A stretch of 14,762 nucleotides of DNA from Bacteroidales bacterium (GTDB lineage: Bacteria > Bacteroidota > Bacteroidia > Bacteroidales > Bacteroidaceae): contig JAUNIV010000015.1 of the NCBI GenBank assembly GCA_030523385.1, positions 1-14,762 on the forward strand, written 5' to 3'. The position numbers and the translations under genes were made by a program. This document shows positions 1-7,632 of the stretch, one piece after another; the stretch's first letter is position 1; each line of letters opens with the position of its first letter. The notes beneath the pieces were generated by a model, which saw nothing but the letters and a program-made list of their open reading frames with translations, was not told where the DNA came from and did not search any database.

Positions 1-26
1 AAACTAAAGTTAATTATTAATGAATT

Positions 27-44
27 ATCCAACTTTGTTTGGAT
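27..44. repeat. Short perfect inverted repeat, possible operator
   Basis: ATCCAA and TTGGAT form a perfect 6-base inverted repeat around a 6-base spacer (CTTTGT). It lies in AT-rich non-coding DNA well upstream of the efflux operon. It could be a protein-binding palindrome or belong to an upstream gene outside the window. At this length chance is a real alternative. Confidence 0.25.
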
Positions 45-91
45 TTTAAATGGAAGGTATAGGATGATTCTTTTTGCGCGTATTTCTTGTT

Positions 92-117
92 GGCAGGAAG
101 CGGATGTTTGTCCTGCC
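92..117 (+). terminator. GC-rich hairpin, possible terminator of an upstream gene
   Basis: GGCAGGA (92-98) and TCCTGCC (111-117) form a perfect 7-bp stem with a 12-base loop. The sequence after it on the + strand is only moderately T-rich (TCTTCGTTATT). It lies upstream of the promoter-like element at 175, so it more likely ends transcription from an unseen upstream gene than attenuates the efflux operon. It could instead be a regulatory palindrome. Confidence 0.4.
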
Positions 118-174
118 TCTTCGTTATTAATCGTTAAACCAGTACGAATAAGCGAAAACATGCGAAAAAAAGAC

Positions 175-182
175 TAATTTTG
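175..182 (+). promoter_or_regulatory. Bacteroidetes -7 promoter element for the efflux operon
   Basis: TAATTTTG matches the Bacteroidetes sigma-ABfr -7 consensus TAnnTTTG exactly. It sits about 90 bases upstream of the adaptor gene. No convincing TTTG -33 element is seen at the usual spacing (about 20 bases further up), so the promoter may be weak or activator-dependent. Two direct copies of GCGAAAA (152-158 and 162-168), 10 bp apart, lie just upstream. Confidence 0.5.
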
Positions 183-216
183 CACTTCCAAAAACTGGAT
201 GGCTTGCAAAAGTTTT
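178..216. promoter_or_regulatory. Inverted repeats over the efflux promoter, candidate TetR operator
   Basis: TTTTGCA (178-184) is repeated in inverted form as TGCAAAA (205-211), a perfect 7-base match with a 20-base spacer. The left arm overlaps the -7 element. The right arm runs into AAAAGTTTT (208-216), a palindrome around a central G. A regulator bound here would block the promoter. Linking it to the TetR-family protein at the 3' end of the operon is inference; the long spacer is not typical of TetR operators, and the compact 208-216 palindrome may be the real core. Confidence 0.3.
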
Positions 217-272
217 CAAAAGGAATACCTGGTTAATCCGAAATATATAAAAAAGTTCAATAAATATTAGTT

Positions 273-1484
273 ATGAAGATGACAGTAAACAGTATGAGAT
301 GTTTTTCATGGAGCCGCCTGGCGTTTGTCGTAGCGGCAACCGCTGTATTAAGCAGTTGCGGTGGCGGTCAAGGTGGAATGAAGTTGGGCGATGACGAATT
401 CGCCGTTATGGAAGTGAAGTCGGCTGCCAGCCAGCAGTCAACCTCTTATCCGGCTACAATCAAAGGTATTCAGGACGTGGAAGTGCGTCCGCAGGTATCG
501 GGGTTCATTACGAAATTGTGTGTGGACGAAGGTTCTACGGTGAAGAAAGGACAAGCCTTGTTTCAGATAGACCCTACGCAGTATGCAGCAGCCGAAAGAC
601 AGGCGTCGGCAGCCGTAAAGATGGCCGAGTCCAACCTGAATACGGTGACACTGAACGAACAGCAGAAAAAGAACCTGCACGACAAGAAGATTATCAGCGA
701 CTTTGAATATCAGAGCGCGGTTGACCAGTTGCTCTCTGCCAAGGCTTCTTTGGCTCAGGCACAGGCACAGCTTACGAGCGCGCGTCAGAATTTGGGCTTC
801 TGCACCGTCACCAGTCCGTCGAACGGAGTGGTGGGTACGTTCCCTTACCGTATCGGTAGCCTTGTAAGCCCGTCGGTGGCACAACCCCTTACCACCGTGA
901 GCGAGATTGGGGAAATGTATGTCTATTTCTCCATGACCGAAAAACAACTGCTTGCCATGACACGCGCAGGCGGTACGCTGAAAGAACAGCTGGAGAAGAT
1001 GCCGGCCGTGAAACTGGAACTGGCCGACGGAACCATGTATGCCGATGAGGGTCGCATTGACGCTGTGAGCGGTGTGATAGACCAGACCACCGGTTCGGTG
1101 AGCATGCGTGCCGTTTTCCCCAACAAGCAACTCGTATTGCGCAGCGGCGGTATGGCCAATGTGATTTTCCCTTACACGATGGAAGATATTATCCTGATTC
1201 CGCAATCGGCCACACAGGAAATACAGGACAAGAAGTTCGTTTACGTGCTCCAACAGGACAATACGCTGAAGCACACCGAAATACAAATCTCCAACCTGAA
1301 TGACGGAAAGAACTACATCGTGACCGGAGGCTTGAAGCCGGGCGACAAGATTGTGGTAGAAGGCGTGCAGGTACTGAAAGACGGCCAGCAGATTACTCCC
1401 ATCACTCAGGAACAAAGAGAGGCCAAGTATCATCAGCACTTGAAAGACCAGAGCGAAGGAAACATTGCCACAGCCTTTAAATAA
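273..1484 (+). CDS. RND efflux periplasmic adaptor (membrane fusion) lipoprotein
   Basis: This 403-aa protein is a periplasmic adaptor of the AcrA/MexA (HlyD) family, which bridges the inner-membrane RND pump and the outer-membrane channel. A signal peptide ends in an LSSC lipobox, so Cys29 should be acylated. Residues about 67-101 form the first half of the lipoyl/barrel-sandwich domain (VRPQVSGFI, then VDEGSTVKKGQ). About 102-175 is an Ala/Gln-rich alpha-helical hairpin. FCTVTSPSNGVVG (177-189) is the typical return strand of the lipoyl domain. A beta-barrel and membrane-proximal domain follow (for example LRSGGMANV near 289-297). Length and domain order are normal. ATGs at codons 3 and 8 are possible alternative starts; both keep the lipobox. 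It is the first gene of the pump operon, 36 bases ahead of the transporter gene. The substrate cannot be told from sequence. Confidence 0.95.
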   Translation: MKMTVNSMRCFSWSRLAFVVAATAVLSSCGGGQGGMKLGDDEFAVMEVKSAASQQSTSYPATIKGIQDVEVRPQVSGFITKLCVDEGSTVKKGQALFQIDPTQYAAAERQASAAVKMAESNLNTVTLNEQQKKNLHDKKIISDFEYQSAVDQLLSAKASLAQAQAQLTSARQNLGFCTVTSPSNGVVGTFPYRIGSLVSPSVAQPLTTVSEIGEMYVYFSMTEKQLLAMTRAGGTLKEQLEKMPAVKLELADGTMYADEGRIDAVSGVIDQTTGSVSMRAVFPNKQLVLRSGGMANVIFPYTMEDIILIPQSATQEIQDKKFVYVLQQDNTLKHTEIQISNLNDGKNYIVTGGLKPGDKIVVEGVQVLKDGQQITPITQEQREAKYHQHLKDQSEGNIATAFK

Positions 1485-1520
1485 ATAAGGAGTGAGGAAC
1501 AAAAAAATTAAAAGACTTTT

Positions 1521-4500
1521 ATGAAACTAGATAGATTTATCAACCGTCCGGTGCTCTCTACGGTGATCTCCATCCTGATTGTCATTTTGGGTGTCATCGG
1601 ACTTGCCACATTGCCGGTTACACAGTATCCGGACATTGCCCCGCCTACCGTTTCGGTGAGGGCCACTTATACGGGTGCCAACTCTACAGCCGTATTGAAT
1701 TCAGTCATCGCTCCGCTCGAAGACCAGATAAACGGTGTGGAGAACATGCTCTACATCCAGTCTTCGGCTTCCAACAACGGTGCGGCCGATATCAACGTGT
1801 ACTTCAAGCAAGGTACAGACCCCGATATGGCAGCTGTGAACGTGCAGAACCGTGTCTCCATGGCACAGGGATTGCTGCCTGCCGAAGTTACCAGGGTGGG
1901 TGTGACCACACAGAAGAGACAGACATCCATGCTGATGGTGTTCTCTCTGTATGACGAGACAGACTCTTATAACATCGAGTTCATTGAGAACTATGCCAAC
2001 ATCAACCTTGTTCCCGAAATAAAGCGTGTGAACGGTGTGGGTGATGCCACCGTGTTGGGACAGGACTACTCCATGCGTATCTGGCTGAAGCCCGACGTGA
2101 TGGCGCAATACAAGCTGGTTCCGTCTGATGTGTCGGCAGCATTGGCCGAGCAGAACATTGAAGCCGCTCCGGGACAGTTTGGCGAACGTGGTAACCAGAC
2201 ATTCCAATACACCATCCGCTACAAGGGACGTTTGCAACAGACTACCGAGTTTGAGGATATTGTCATCAAGGCATTGCCCGATGGCAACGTGCTCCGTTTG
2301 GGTGACATTGCCGACATTGAGTTGGGTCGTCTGGCCTATACCTTTAATAATACGGTGAACGGACATAAGGCCGTTTCTTGTATCATCTATCAGATGGCAG
2401 GAACAAATGCCACCGAGACCATCTCCAATCTGGAAGAGGTGTTGGCCAAAGCACAGGAAACACTGCCTACGGGATTGCGCATCAACGTGGCCCAAAACGC
2501 CAACGACTTCCTTTTCGCCTCCATCCACGAAGTTATCAAGACTTTGATCGAGGCGTTTATCCTGGTGTTTATCGTGGTTTATATCTTCTTGCAGGACATG
2601 CGTTCTACGTTGATTCCCGCCATCGCTATTCCGGTAGCTTTGATTGCCACGTTCTTTGTGCTGAAGCTTATCGGCTTTAGCGTGAACCTGCTTACGCTTT
2701 CGGCCATGGTGCTTGCCATTGCCATCGTGGTGGACGATGCGATAGTCGTCGTCGAGGGTGTCCATGCCAAGCTGGACCAGGGCTATAAGTCGGCCCGCGA
2801 GGCTTCCATCGACGCCATGAGTGAGTTGGGCGGTGCCCTTGTTTCCATTACGCTGGTCATGATGTCCGTGTTTATCCCCGTGAGCTTCATGGGTGGTACG
2901 GCCGGAACGTTCTATCGTCAGTTCGGTATCACGATGGCCATCTCCATCGGTTTTTCCGCACTGAACGCCTTGACGCTTTCGCCTGCTCTGTGTGCCATCT
3001 TCCTGAAACCCCACGACAGCCACGGACATGAGCGTAAGATGACTCGCGTAGAACGCTTCCACACGGCTTTCAATGCTGCCTACGATTCGTTGCTGAAGAA
3101 ATATAAGAAAGGTGTCGTATTCTTTATCCACAAGAAATGGCTGTCCTTCGGACTGGTGGGTGCCTCCATCGTGCTGCTTATGTTCTTCATGAAGGTTACT
3201 CCTACGGGTATGGTGCCCAACGAAGATACCGGTACCATCATGGGAGCAGTGACATTGCCTCCCGGCACTTCGCAGGAACGCGCCATGGAAGTATTGAATA
3301 TGGTGGACAGCCTGGTAGCTTCCGAGCCGGCCGTTGCATCCCGTACCGTGATTTCCGGTTTCGGCTTCATCGGCGGACAGGGACCTTCTTACGGTTCACT
3401 CATCATCAAACTGAAAGATTGGGAAGAACGCTCCATGATGCAGAATTCGGACATCATCGTGGGTACGCTTTTCATGCGTGCGCAGAAGATTATCAAGGAT
3501 GCACAGGTGTTGTTCTTCGCACCGCCTATGATTCCCGGTTACTCAGCCTCCAGCGACATTGAGCTGAACATGCAGGACAAGACGGGTGGCGACCTGAACC
3601 ATTTCTACGAAGTGGTATTGAGCTATATGGATGCCTTGAAGGCACGTCCCGAAATCAATTCGGCACAGACTACCTTCAACCCCAGCTTCCCGCAATACAT
3701 GCTGGACATTGATGCCGCTGCCTGTAAGAAGGCAGGTATCAGCCCCAGCGACATCTTGACTACGATGCAGGGTTATTTCGGCGGTCTGTATGCCTCCAAC
3801 TTCAACCGCTTCGGTAAGATGTATCGCGTGATGATACAGGCAGAGCCCGAAGCAACCAAGAACCTGGAGTCGCTGAACAGCATCAAGGTGCGCAACGGAA
3901 GCGAAATGGCTCCCATCTCGCAGTTCGTATCTATTAAAAAGGTATATGGACCGGACGTAATCAGCCGTTTCAACCTTTATACGGCCATCAAGGTGATGGT
4001 GGCTCCTGCCAGCGGTTACACTTCCGGTCAGGCTTTGCAGGCCATTGCCGAAGTAGCCAAAGAGAACCTGCCTACGGGTTACGGTTATGAGTTGGGAGGT
4101 ATGGCACGTGAAGAGGCTTCGACCAGTGGAAGCACTACGGGTATCATCTTCGTGTTGTGTTTCGTGTTTGTCTATCTGCTGCTGAGCGCGCAGTACGAAA
4201 GCTACATCCTGCCGCTTGCCGTATTGTTGTCCGTGCCGTTCGGTCTGTTGGGCAGCTTCCTGTTTGTCAACGGATTTGCCGCTTTGGGCAATATCCCGGC
4301 ATTGAAGATGATTTTGGGCACCATGTCCAACGACATCTACATGCAGATTGCCTTGATTATGTTGATGGGTCTGTTGGCCAAGAATGCCATCCTGATTGTA
4401 GAGTTCGCCCTCGACCGCCGCAAGCAAGGCATGAGTATCAGTTGGGCAGCCGTGTTGGGTTCAGCCGCCCGTCTGCGACCCATCCTTATGACCTCATTGG

Positions 4501-4736
4501 CCATGATCGTAGGTTTGATTCCGTTGATGCTTGCCATGGGCGTAGGTGCACACGGAAACCGCACGTTGGGAGCTTCGGCCATCGGTGGTATGTTGATAGG
4601 TATGATTCTTCAGATCTTCATCGTGCCGGTGCTCTTCGTGGTATTCCAGTGGTTGCAGGAGAAGGTGAAACCTATCGAATGGAGCGATGTGGAAGATAAT
4701 GAGGTACGACCCGAAATAGAACAATACACCAGATAA
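1521..4736 (+). CDS. RND (HAE1/AcrB-type) inner-membrane multidrug efflux transporter
   Basis: This 1071-aa protein is a full-length AcrB/MexB-type proton antiporter, the motor of the tripartite pump. It opens with the family signature (FINRPVLSTVISILIVILG; TQYPDIAPP at 35-43). The proton-relay residues appear intact: Asp405-Asp406 in AIVVDDAIVVVE (TM4) match AcrB D407/D408; Lys954 in LLAKNAILIVEFA (TM10) matches K940; Arg984 and Thr991 in RLRPILMTS match R971 and T978. Two large periplasmic porter regions (about 30-335 and 560-870) separate the two six-helix bundles. Compared with E. coli AcrB, the segment before TM10 (about 917-940, FAALGNIPALKMILGTMSND) is longer. I recall this as common in Bacteroidetes homologues but cannot verify it here. 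Its stop codon is directly followed by the ATG of the outer-membrane factor, indicating one transcript. HAE1-type length and motifs argue against a heavy-metal (CzcA) type. Confidence 0.96.
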   Translation: MKLDRFINRPVLSTVISILIVILGVIGLATLPVTQYPDIAPPTVSVRATYTGANSTAVLNSVIAPLEDQINGVENMLYIQSSASNNGAADINVYFKQGTDPDMAAVNVQNRVSMAQGLLPAEVTRVGVTTQKRQTSMLMVFSLYDETDSYNIEFIENYANINLVPEIKRVNGVGDATVLGQDYSMRIWLKPDVMAQYKLVPSDVSAALAEQNIEAAPGQFGERGNQTFQYTIRYKGRLQQTTEFEDIVIKALPDGNVLRLGDIADIELGRLAYTFNNTVNGHKAVSCIIYQMAGTNATETISNLEEVLAKAQETLPTGLRINVAQNANDFLFASIHEVIKTLIEAFILVFIVVYIFLQDMRSTLIPAIAIPVALIATFFVLKLIGFSVNLLTLSAMVLAIAIVVDDAIVVVEGVHAKLDQGYKSAREASIDAMSELGGALVSITLVMMSVFIPVSFMGGTAGTFYRQFGITMAISIGFSALNALTLSPALCAIFLKPHDSHGHERKMTRVERFHTAFNAAYDSLLKKYKKGVVFFIHKKWLSFGLVGASIVLLMFFMKVTPTGMVPNEDTGTIMGAVTLPPGTSQERAMEVLNMVDSLVASEPAVASRTVISGFGFIGGQGPSYGSLIIKLKDWEERSMMQNSDIIVGTLFMRAQKIIKDAQVLFFAPPMIPGYSASSDIELNMQDKTGGDLNHFYEVVLSYMDALKARPEINSAQTTFNPSFPQYMLDIDAAACKKAGISPSDILTTMQGYFGGLYASNFNRFGKMYRVMIQAEPEATKNLESLNSIKVRNGSEMAPISQFVSIKKVYGPDVISRFNLYTAIKVMVAPASGYTSGQALQAIAEVAKENLPTGYGYELGGMAREEASTSGSTTGIIFVLCFVFVYLLLSAQYESYILPLAVLLSVPFGLLGSFLFVNGFAALGNIPALKMILGTMSNDIYMQIALIMLMGLLAKNAILIVEFALDRRKQGMSISWAAVLGSAARLRPILMTSLAMIVGLIPLMLAMGVGAHGNRTLGASAIGGMLIGMILQIFIVPVLFVVFQWLQEKVKPIEWSDVEDNEVRPEIEQYTR

Positions 4737-6131
4737 ATGCAGAATATGAAAAAGATAATCGGATTTTGCTGTGCAACGCTCCTGCTGAGTAGTTGCCATA
4801 TATATAAGTCATACGACCGTCCCGAAGAGATAGATGCCACCGGCATCTATCGGGACCCGAATGCAGCCGATGCAGCATTGGCCGCAACCGATACGGCCAA
4901 CTTCGGCAATTTGTCGTGGAAGGAAGTCTTTCGTGATGCCAAGTTGCAGGCACTTATCGAAGAAGGATTGGCCAACAATGTGGACATGCAGGCTGCCATC
5001 TTGCGCGTGGAAGAGGCAAAGGCATTGCTTACGGCTGCCCGTCTGTCCTACCTGCCATCGTTGGCACTGGCTCCGCAAGGCTCTCTTACCAGCGTAGATG
5101 AAGGTACTCCGGTAAAGAACTACACCCTGCCTGCCGCCGCTACATGGGAAGTGGACTTGTTTGGCAAACTGCTGAACGCCCACCGCGGGCAGAAAGCATC
5201 TTACCTGCAAAGCAAGGTTTACCAGCAGGCAGTGCGCTCGCAACTGATTGGCGGCATAGCCAATGCTTATTATTCTTTGCTGATGCTCGACCGTCAGGTG
5301 AGCGTTACGGAACAGAACGTGGCATTGATGAAAGAGACCGTGCGCACCATGGAAGCCATGAAGGAGGCAGGTATGACTACCGAAGCAGCTGTGGCACAGA
5401 GCAAGGGTGCTTACCATCAGACGGAAGCTTCACTGGCCGACTTGAAACGCCAAGTGCGCGAGACCGAGAACTCCATCTCCGTCTTGCTTGCCAAAGCTCC
5501 CCAAAGCATTGACCGCGGCACGATAGAGAACCAGGACATGCCGACCAACTTCACCGTAGGCGTTCCCTTGCAGTTGTTGGAGAACCGTCCCGATGTGAAG
5601 GCTGCCGAACTCTCTTTGGCTGCTGCCTATTACCAGACCAACCAAGCCCGTGCGGCCTTCTATCCCGGTGTGACCATCACCGCTACAGCCGGATGGACCA
5701 ATGGTTCTAATGGTACGGTCATCTCCAATCCGGCCGTGTTCTTGTGGCAAGCCATCGGCTCGCTGGCTCAGCCCATCTTCCAGCGTGGAAAGCTCATTGC
5801 TAACCTGAAAGTGACCAAGCGCGAAGAAGAGATAGCCAAAATGAACTATCAGCAGAAGATTCTGGAAGCCGGTAAGGAAGTGAGCGATGCACTTTTCCTT
5901 TATGACACTGCCGACAAGAAGTTGACAGAACACCGGGCACAGGTGGCACAGATGCAGCGTGCGGTAGAGATGAACAACGACCTGTTTCAGGCAGGGAAAG
6001 CCACTTACCTGGAAATCATCACTGCCCAACAGTCTTTGTTGAGTGCACAGCTCAACGAAGTGGCCGATACCTTCCAGCGCATGCAGGCAGTCATCAACCT
6101 ATACAGCGCATTGGGTGGCGGACGCGAATGA
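4737..6131 (+). CDS. Outer-membrane efflux factor (TolC/OprM/NodT family) lipoprotein
   Basis: This 464-aa protein is the outer-membrane channel of the pump. The N-terminus (MKKIIGFCCATLLLSSC) is a lipoprotein signal with lipobox LSSC, as in OprM and CusC. Two repeated coiled-coil-rich outer-membrane-efflux domains follow. Hallmarks include WEVDLFGKL near 137, AAFYPGVTITATAGW near 310, and AQPIFQRGKL near 345, which matches the usual (L/A)xxPIFxxGxL of the family. The start is uncertain: the ATG at 4737 abuts the transporter stop codon, while the ATG at 4746 gives a more classical signal peptide (MKKIIGF). Both are in frame and translational coupling fits either. With the two genes before it, it completes a tripartite pump. 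The next gene follows after 27 bases. Confidence 0.95.
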   Translation: MQNMKKIIGFCCATLLLSSCHIYKSYDRPEEIDATGIYRDPNAADAALAATDTANFGNLSWKEVFRDAKLQALIEEGLANNVDMQAAILRVEEAKALLTAARLSYLPSLALAPQGSLTSVDEGTPVKNYTLPAAATWEVDLFGKLLNAHRGQKASYLQSKVYQQAVRSQLIGGIANAYYSLLMLDRQVSVTEQNVALMKETVRTMEAMKEAGMTTEAAVAQSKGAYHQTEASLADLKRQVRETENSISVLLAKAPQSIDRGTIENQDMPTNFTVGVPLQLLENRPDVKAAELSLAAAYYQTNQARAAFYPGVTITATAGWTNGSNGTVISNPAVFLWQAIGSLAQPIFQRGKLIANLKVTKREEEIAKMNYQQKILEAGKEVSDALFLYDTADKKLTEHRAQVAQMQRAVEMNNDLFQAGKATYLEIITAQQSLLSAQLNEVADTFQRMQAVINLYSALGGGRE

Positions 6132-6158
6132 ATAGTATAACTTTAAATCTTGATTGAT

Positions 6159-6926
6159 ATGATTAGTCCATTAGCAAGCATCCACCCTTCTGCCAAGATT
6201 GGGAAGAATGTGACGATTTATCCTTTTGTCTTTATCGACAAGGATGTGGAAATAGGCGATAACAATGTGATCATGCCCAATGCGAGCATCATGAACGGTG
6301 CACGCATAGGCAATGGCAACACCATCTACAACGGAGCGGTGATAGCCGCCACTCCGCAGGACTTCAAATATACGGGCGATGAAACCATTGCCCGCATTGG
6401 CGACAACAATACCATCCGTGAGAATGCGGTGATTATCCGTGCCACCTTTGCCGGTGATGAAACGGTGTTGGGCAACGGCAACTTCGTCATGCAGGGAGCA
6501 CGTATCTCGCACGATGTAAAGGTAGGAAACAACTGCATCATCGGAAACGGTTCGCAGGTGTCGGGATGCTGCATCATCGAAGACTGTGCCATCCTCACCT
6601 CCAATGTGCTTATGCAGGGCAATACCCGTTTGGGCACATACGCAGCCGTGCAAGGAGGATGCCGTTTCACCAAGGACATCCCGCCCTATTGCATTGCCGC
6701 CCATGAGCCTACGGCCTACTATGGCATCAATGCCGCCGTGTTGCAGCACGAGGGCTTTTCGGATACGGTAATCAAGCACATTGCCCATGCCTACCGCATC
6801 CTCTACAAGGCCAATACATCTACGGAAGATGCTTTGCGCCGCATTGAGGAGCAGGTGCCTGCCAGTCCCGAGATAGCTCATATCGTAGAGTTTGTGCGTC
6901 AGTCAAAATTGGGCATTATCAAATGA
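6159..6926 (+). CDS. lpxA: LpxA-like acyl-[ACP]--UDP-GlcNAc O-acyltransferase, divergent paralogue
   Basis: LpxA moves a 3-hydroxyacyl chain from acyl carrier protein to UDP-GlcNAc, the first step of lipid A synthesis, in the cytosol. This 255-aa protein is a left-handed beta-helix with hexapeptide repeats (IGKNVTI, IGDNNVI, IGNGNTI) and the LpxA C-terminal helical domain. QDFKYTGDE (67-75) and IGDNNTIREN (80-89) match LpxA closely. His118 aligns with the catalytic His125 of E. coli. Several usually conserved positions differ in an ungapped alignment recalled from E. coli LpxA: H122 is Arg115, H144 is Cys137, H160 is Gln153, and the RR before GF (203-204) is His-Glu (197-198). The ATG at 6159 (MISPLASIHP) is preferred over a TTG at 6150. 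It lies inside an efflux operon, not next to lpxD/lpxC, so it is probably a second copy. It may have altered acyl or nucleotide-sugar specificity. The symbol gives the family, not proven function. Confidence 0.85.
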   Translation: MISPLASIHPSAKIGKNVTIYPFVFIDKDVEIGDNNVIMPNASIMNGARIGNGNTIYNGAVIAATPQDFKYTGDETIARIGDNNTIRENAVIIRATFAGDETVLGNGNFVMQGARISHDVKVGNNCIIGNGSQVSGCCIIEDCAILTSNVLMQGNTRLGTYAAVQGGCRFTKDIPPYCIAAHEPTAYYGINAAVLQHEGFSDTVIKHIAHAYRILYKANTSTEDALRRIEEQVPASPEIAHIVEFVRQSKLGIIK

Positions 6927-6948
6927 TGGAGCAGTTGCAGGTGTGAAG

Positions 6949-7575
6949 ATGGGAGGAGCGAACAAACGGAAGACAGACAAGCAGGCAGTAAGGGAACAGA
7001 TTATCCGGGCTGCCGATAAGGCCTTTACGGAGAAAGGCATCCGTCCCGTGCGGATGGACGACATTGCTGCTGCCTTGTCTATCTCCAAACGAACGCTCTA
7101 CGAGCTGTTTCAGGACAAAGAAACATTGCTGCTCGAAGTCATGAAGCACCACCGCAACGAGATGAAACATTATATGGAACAAGTGGCTTCCGGGGCAGAC
7201 AATGTCCTGGAAGTCCTTTTGAAGTTCTATGAGCATACCCTGCAAGGACTCCAGACCACCAACCGTGCTTTCTTTGAGGACATGAAAATGTATCCCCTTG
7301 TAAGAGCCTACATCGAAGAAGCACGAAAGGAGAACGCTGCCGCCGCCATTGAATTTTATCGGAAGGGAGTTGCACAGGGCATTTTCCGCCCTGAAGTGAA
7401 TTATGACATTGCGCAGGCTATGGTGTGCGAACAGATGGATCGCCTGTTGCAGTCCGAAGCCTGTCGTTCTTATTCCTTGCCCGAGGTCTATGAGACCGTT
7501 ATCTTCATGCACATGCGAGGCATTTCCACCCGGCGGGGATTGGAGATTATGGAGCGTTTCTCAAATTCTCAGTGA
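6949..7575 (+). CDS. TetR/AcrR-family transcriptional regulator
   Basis: This 208-aa protein has the TetR N-terminal DNA-binding domain: IIRAADKAFTEKG (18-30), then MDDIAAALSISKRTLYELF (36-54), which is the helix-turn-helix, then DKETLLLEVM. The C-terminal ligand/dimer domain (about 65-208) is all-helical and not diagnostic of a ligand. The ATG at 6949, 22 bases past the LpxA-like stop codon, is preferred; an upstream TTG at 6892 would overlap the previous gene and add a non-homologous leader. Regulators of this family commonly repress RND pumps and respond to pump substrates. Here it is the last gene of the operon rather than divergent from it, so feedback control through the 175-216 promoter region is likely but inferred. 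No clear terminator is seen between it and the convergent AraC gene (57 bases). Confidence 0.92.
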   Translation: MGGANKRKTDKQAVREQIIRAADKAFTEKGIRPVRMDDIAAALSISKRTLYELFQDKETLLLEVMKHHRNEMKHYMEQVASGADNVLEVLLKFYEHTLQGLQTTNRAFFEDMKMYPLVRAYIEEARKENAAAAIEFYRKGVAQGIFRPEVNYDIAQAMVCEQMDRLLQSEACRSYSLPEVYETVIFMHMRGISTRRGLEIMERFSNSQ

Positions 7576-7632
7576 ATCAACCGGTCGGTGAATATATCTA
7601 TAAGGTAACGAATCTATGCGCCCGATGACCGA

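Noticed and set aside
235..243. AATCCGAAA resembling the AraC half-site near the efflux gene start
   Set aside because: It is a single copy, lacks a partner 21 bp away and differs at key bases. Chance is likely.
1701..3131. Long antisense open frame (476 codons) opposite the RND transporter; similar ones at 438-1502, 3543-4427, 4809-5417, 6171-6881, 11263-12225 and 12098-13045
   Set aside because: They are opposite well-supported genes, have His/Gln/Arg-rich compositions with no family motifs, and arise from codon bias of the sense genes.
6138..6145. TAACTTTA, a near match to the -7 promoter element before the LpxA-like gene
   Set aside because: The last base differs from consensus, it leaves only 13 bases to the ATG, and it has no -33 partner. 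The gene is more simply part of the pump operon.
6892..6948. TTG start for the TetR gene overlapping the LpxA-like gene
   Set aside because: The extra 19 residues do not resemble a TetR N-terminus. The ATG at 6949 gives a normal 208-aa protein.
7576..7632. Possible bidirectional terminator between the TetR and AraC genes
   Set aside because: Only a 5-base complementary pair (CGGTC/GACCG) with a very long loop is present and there is no T-run.
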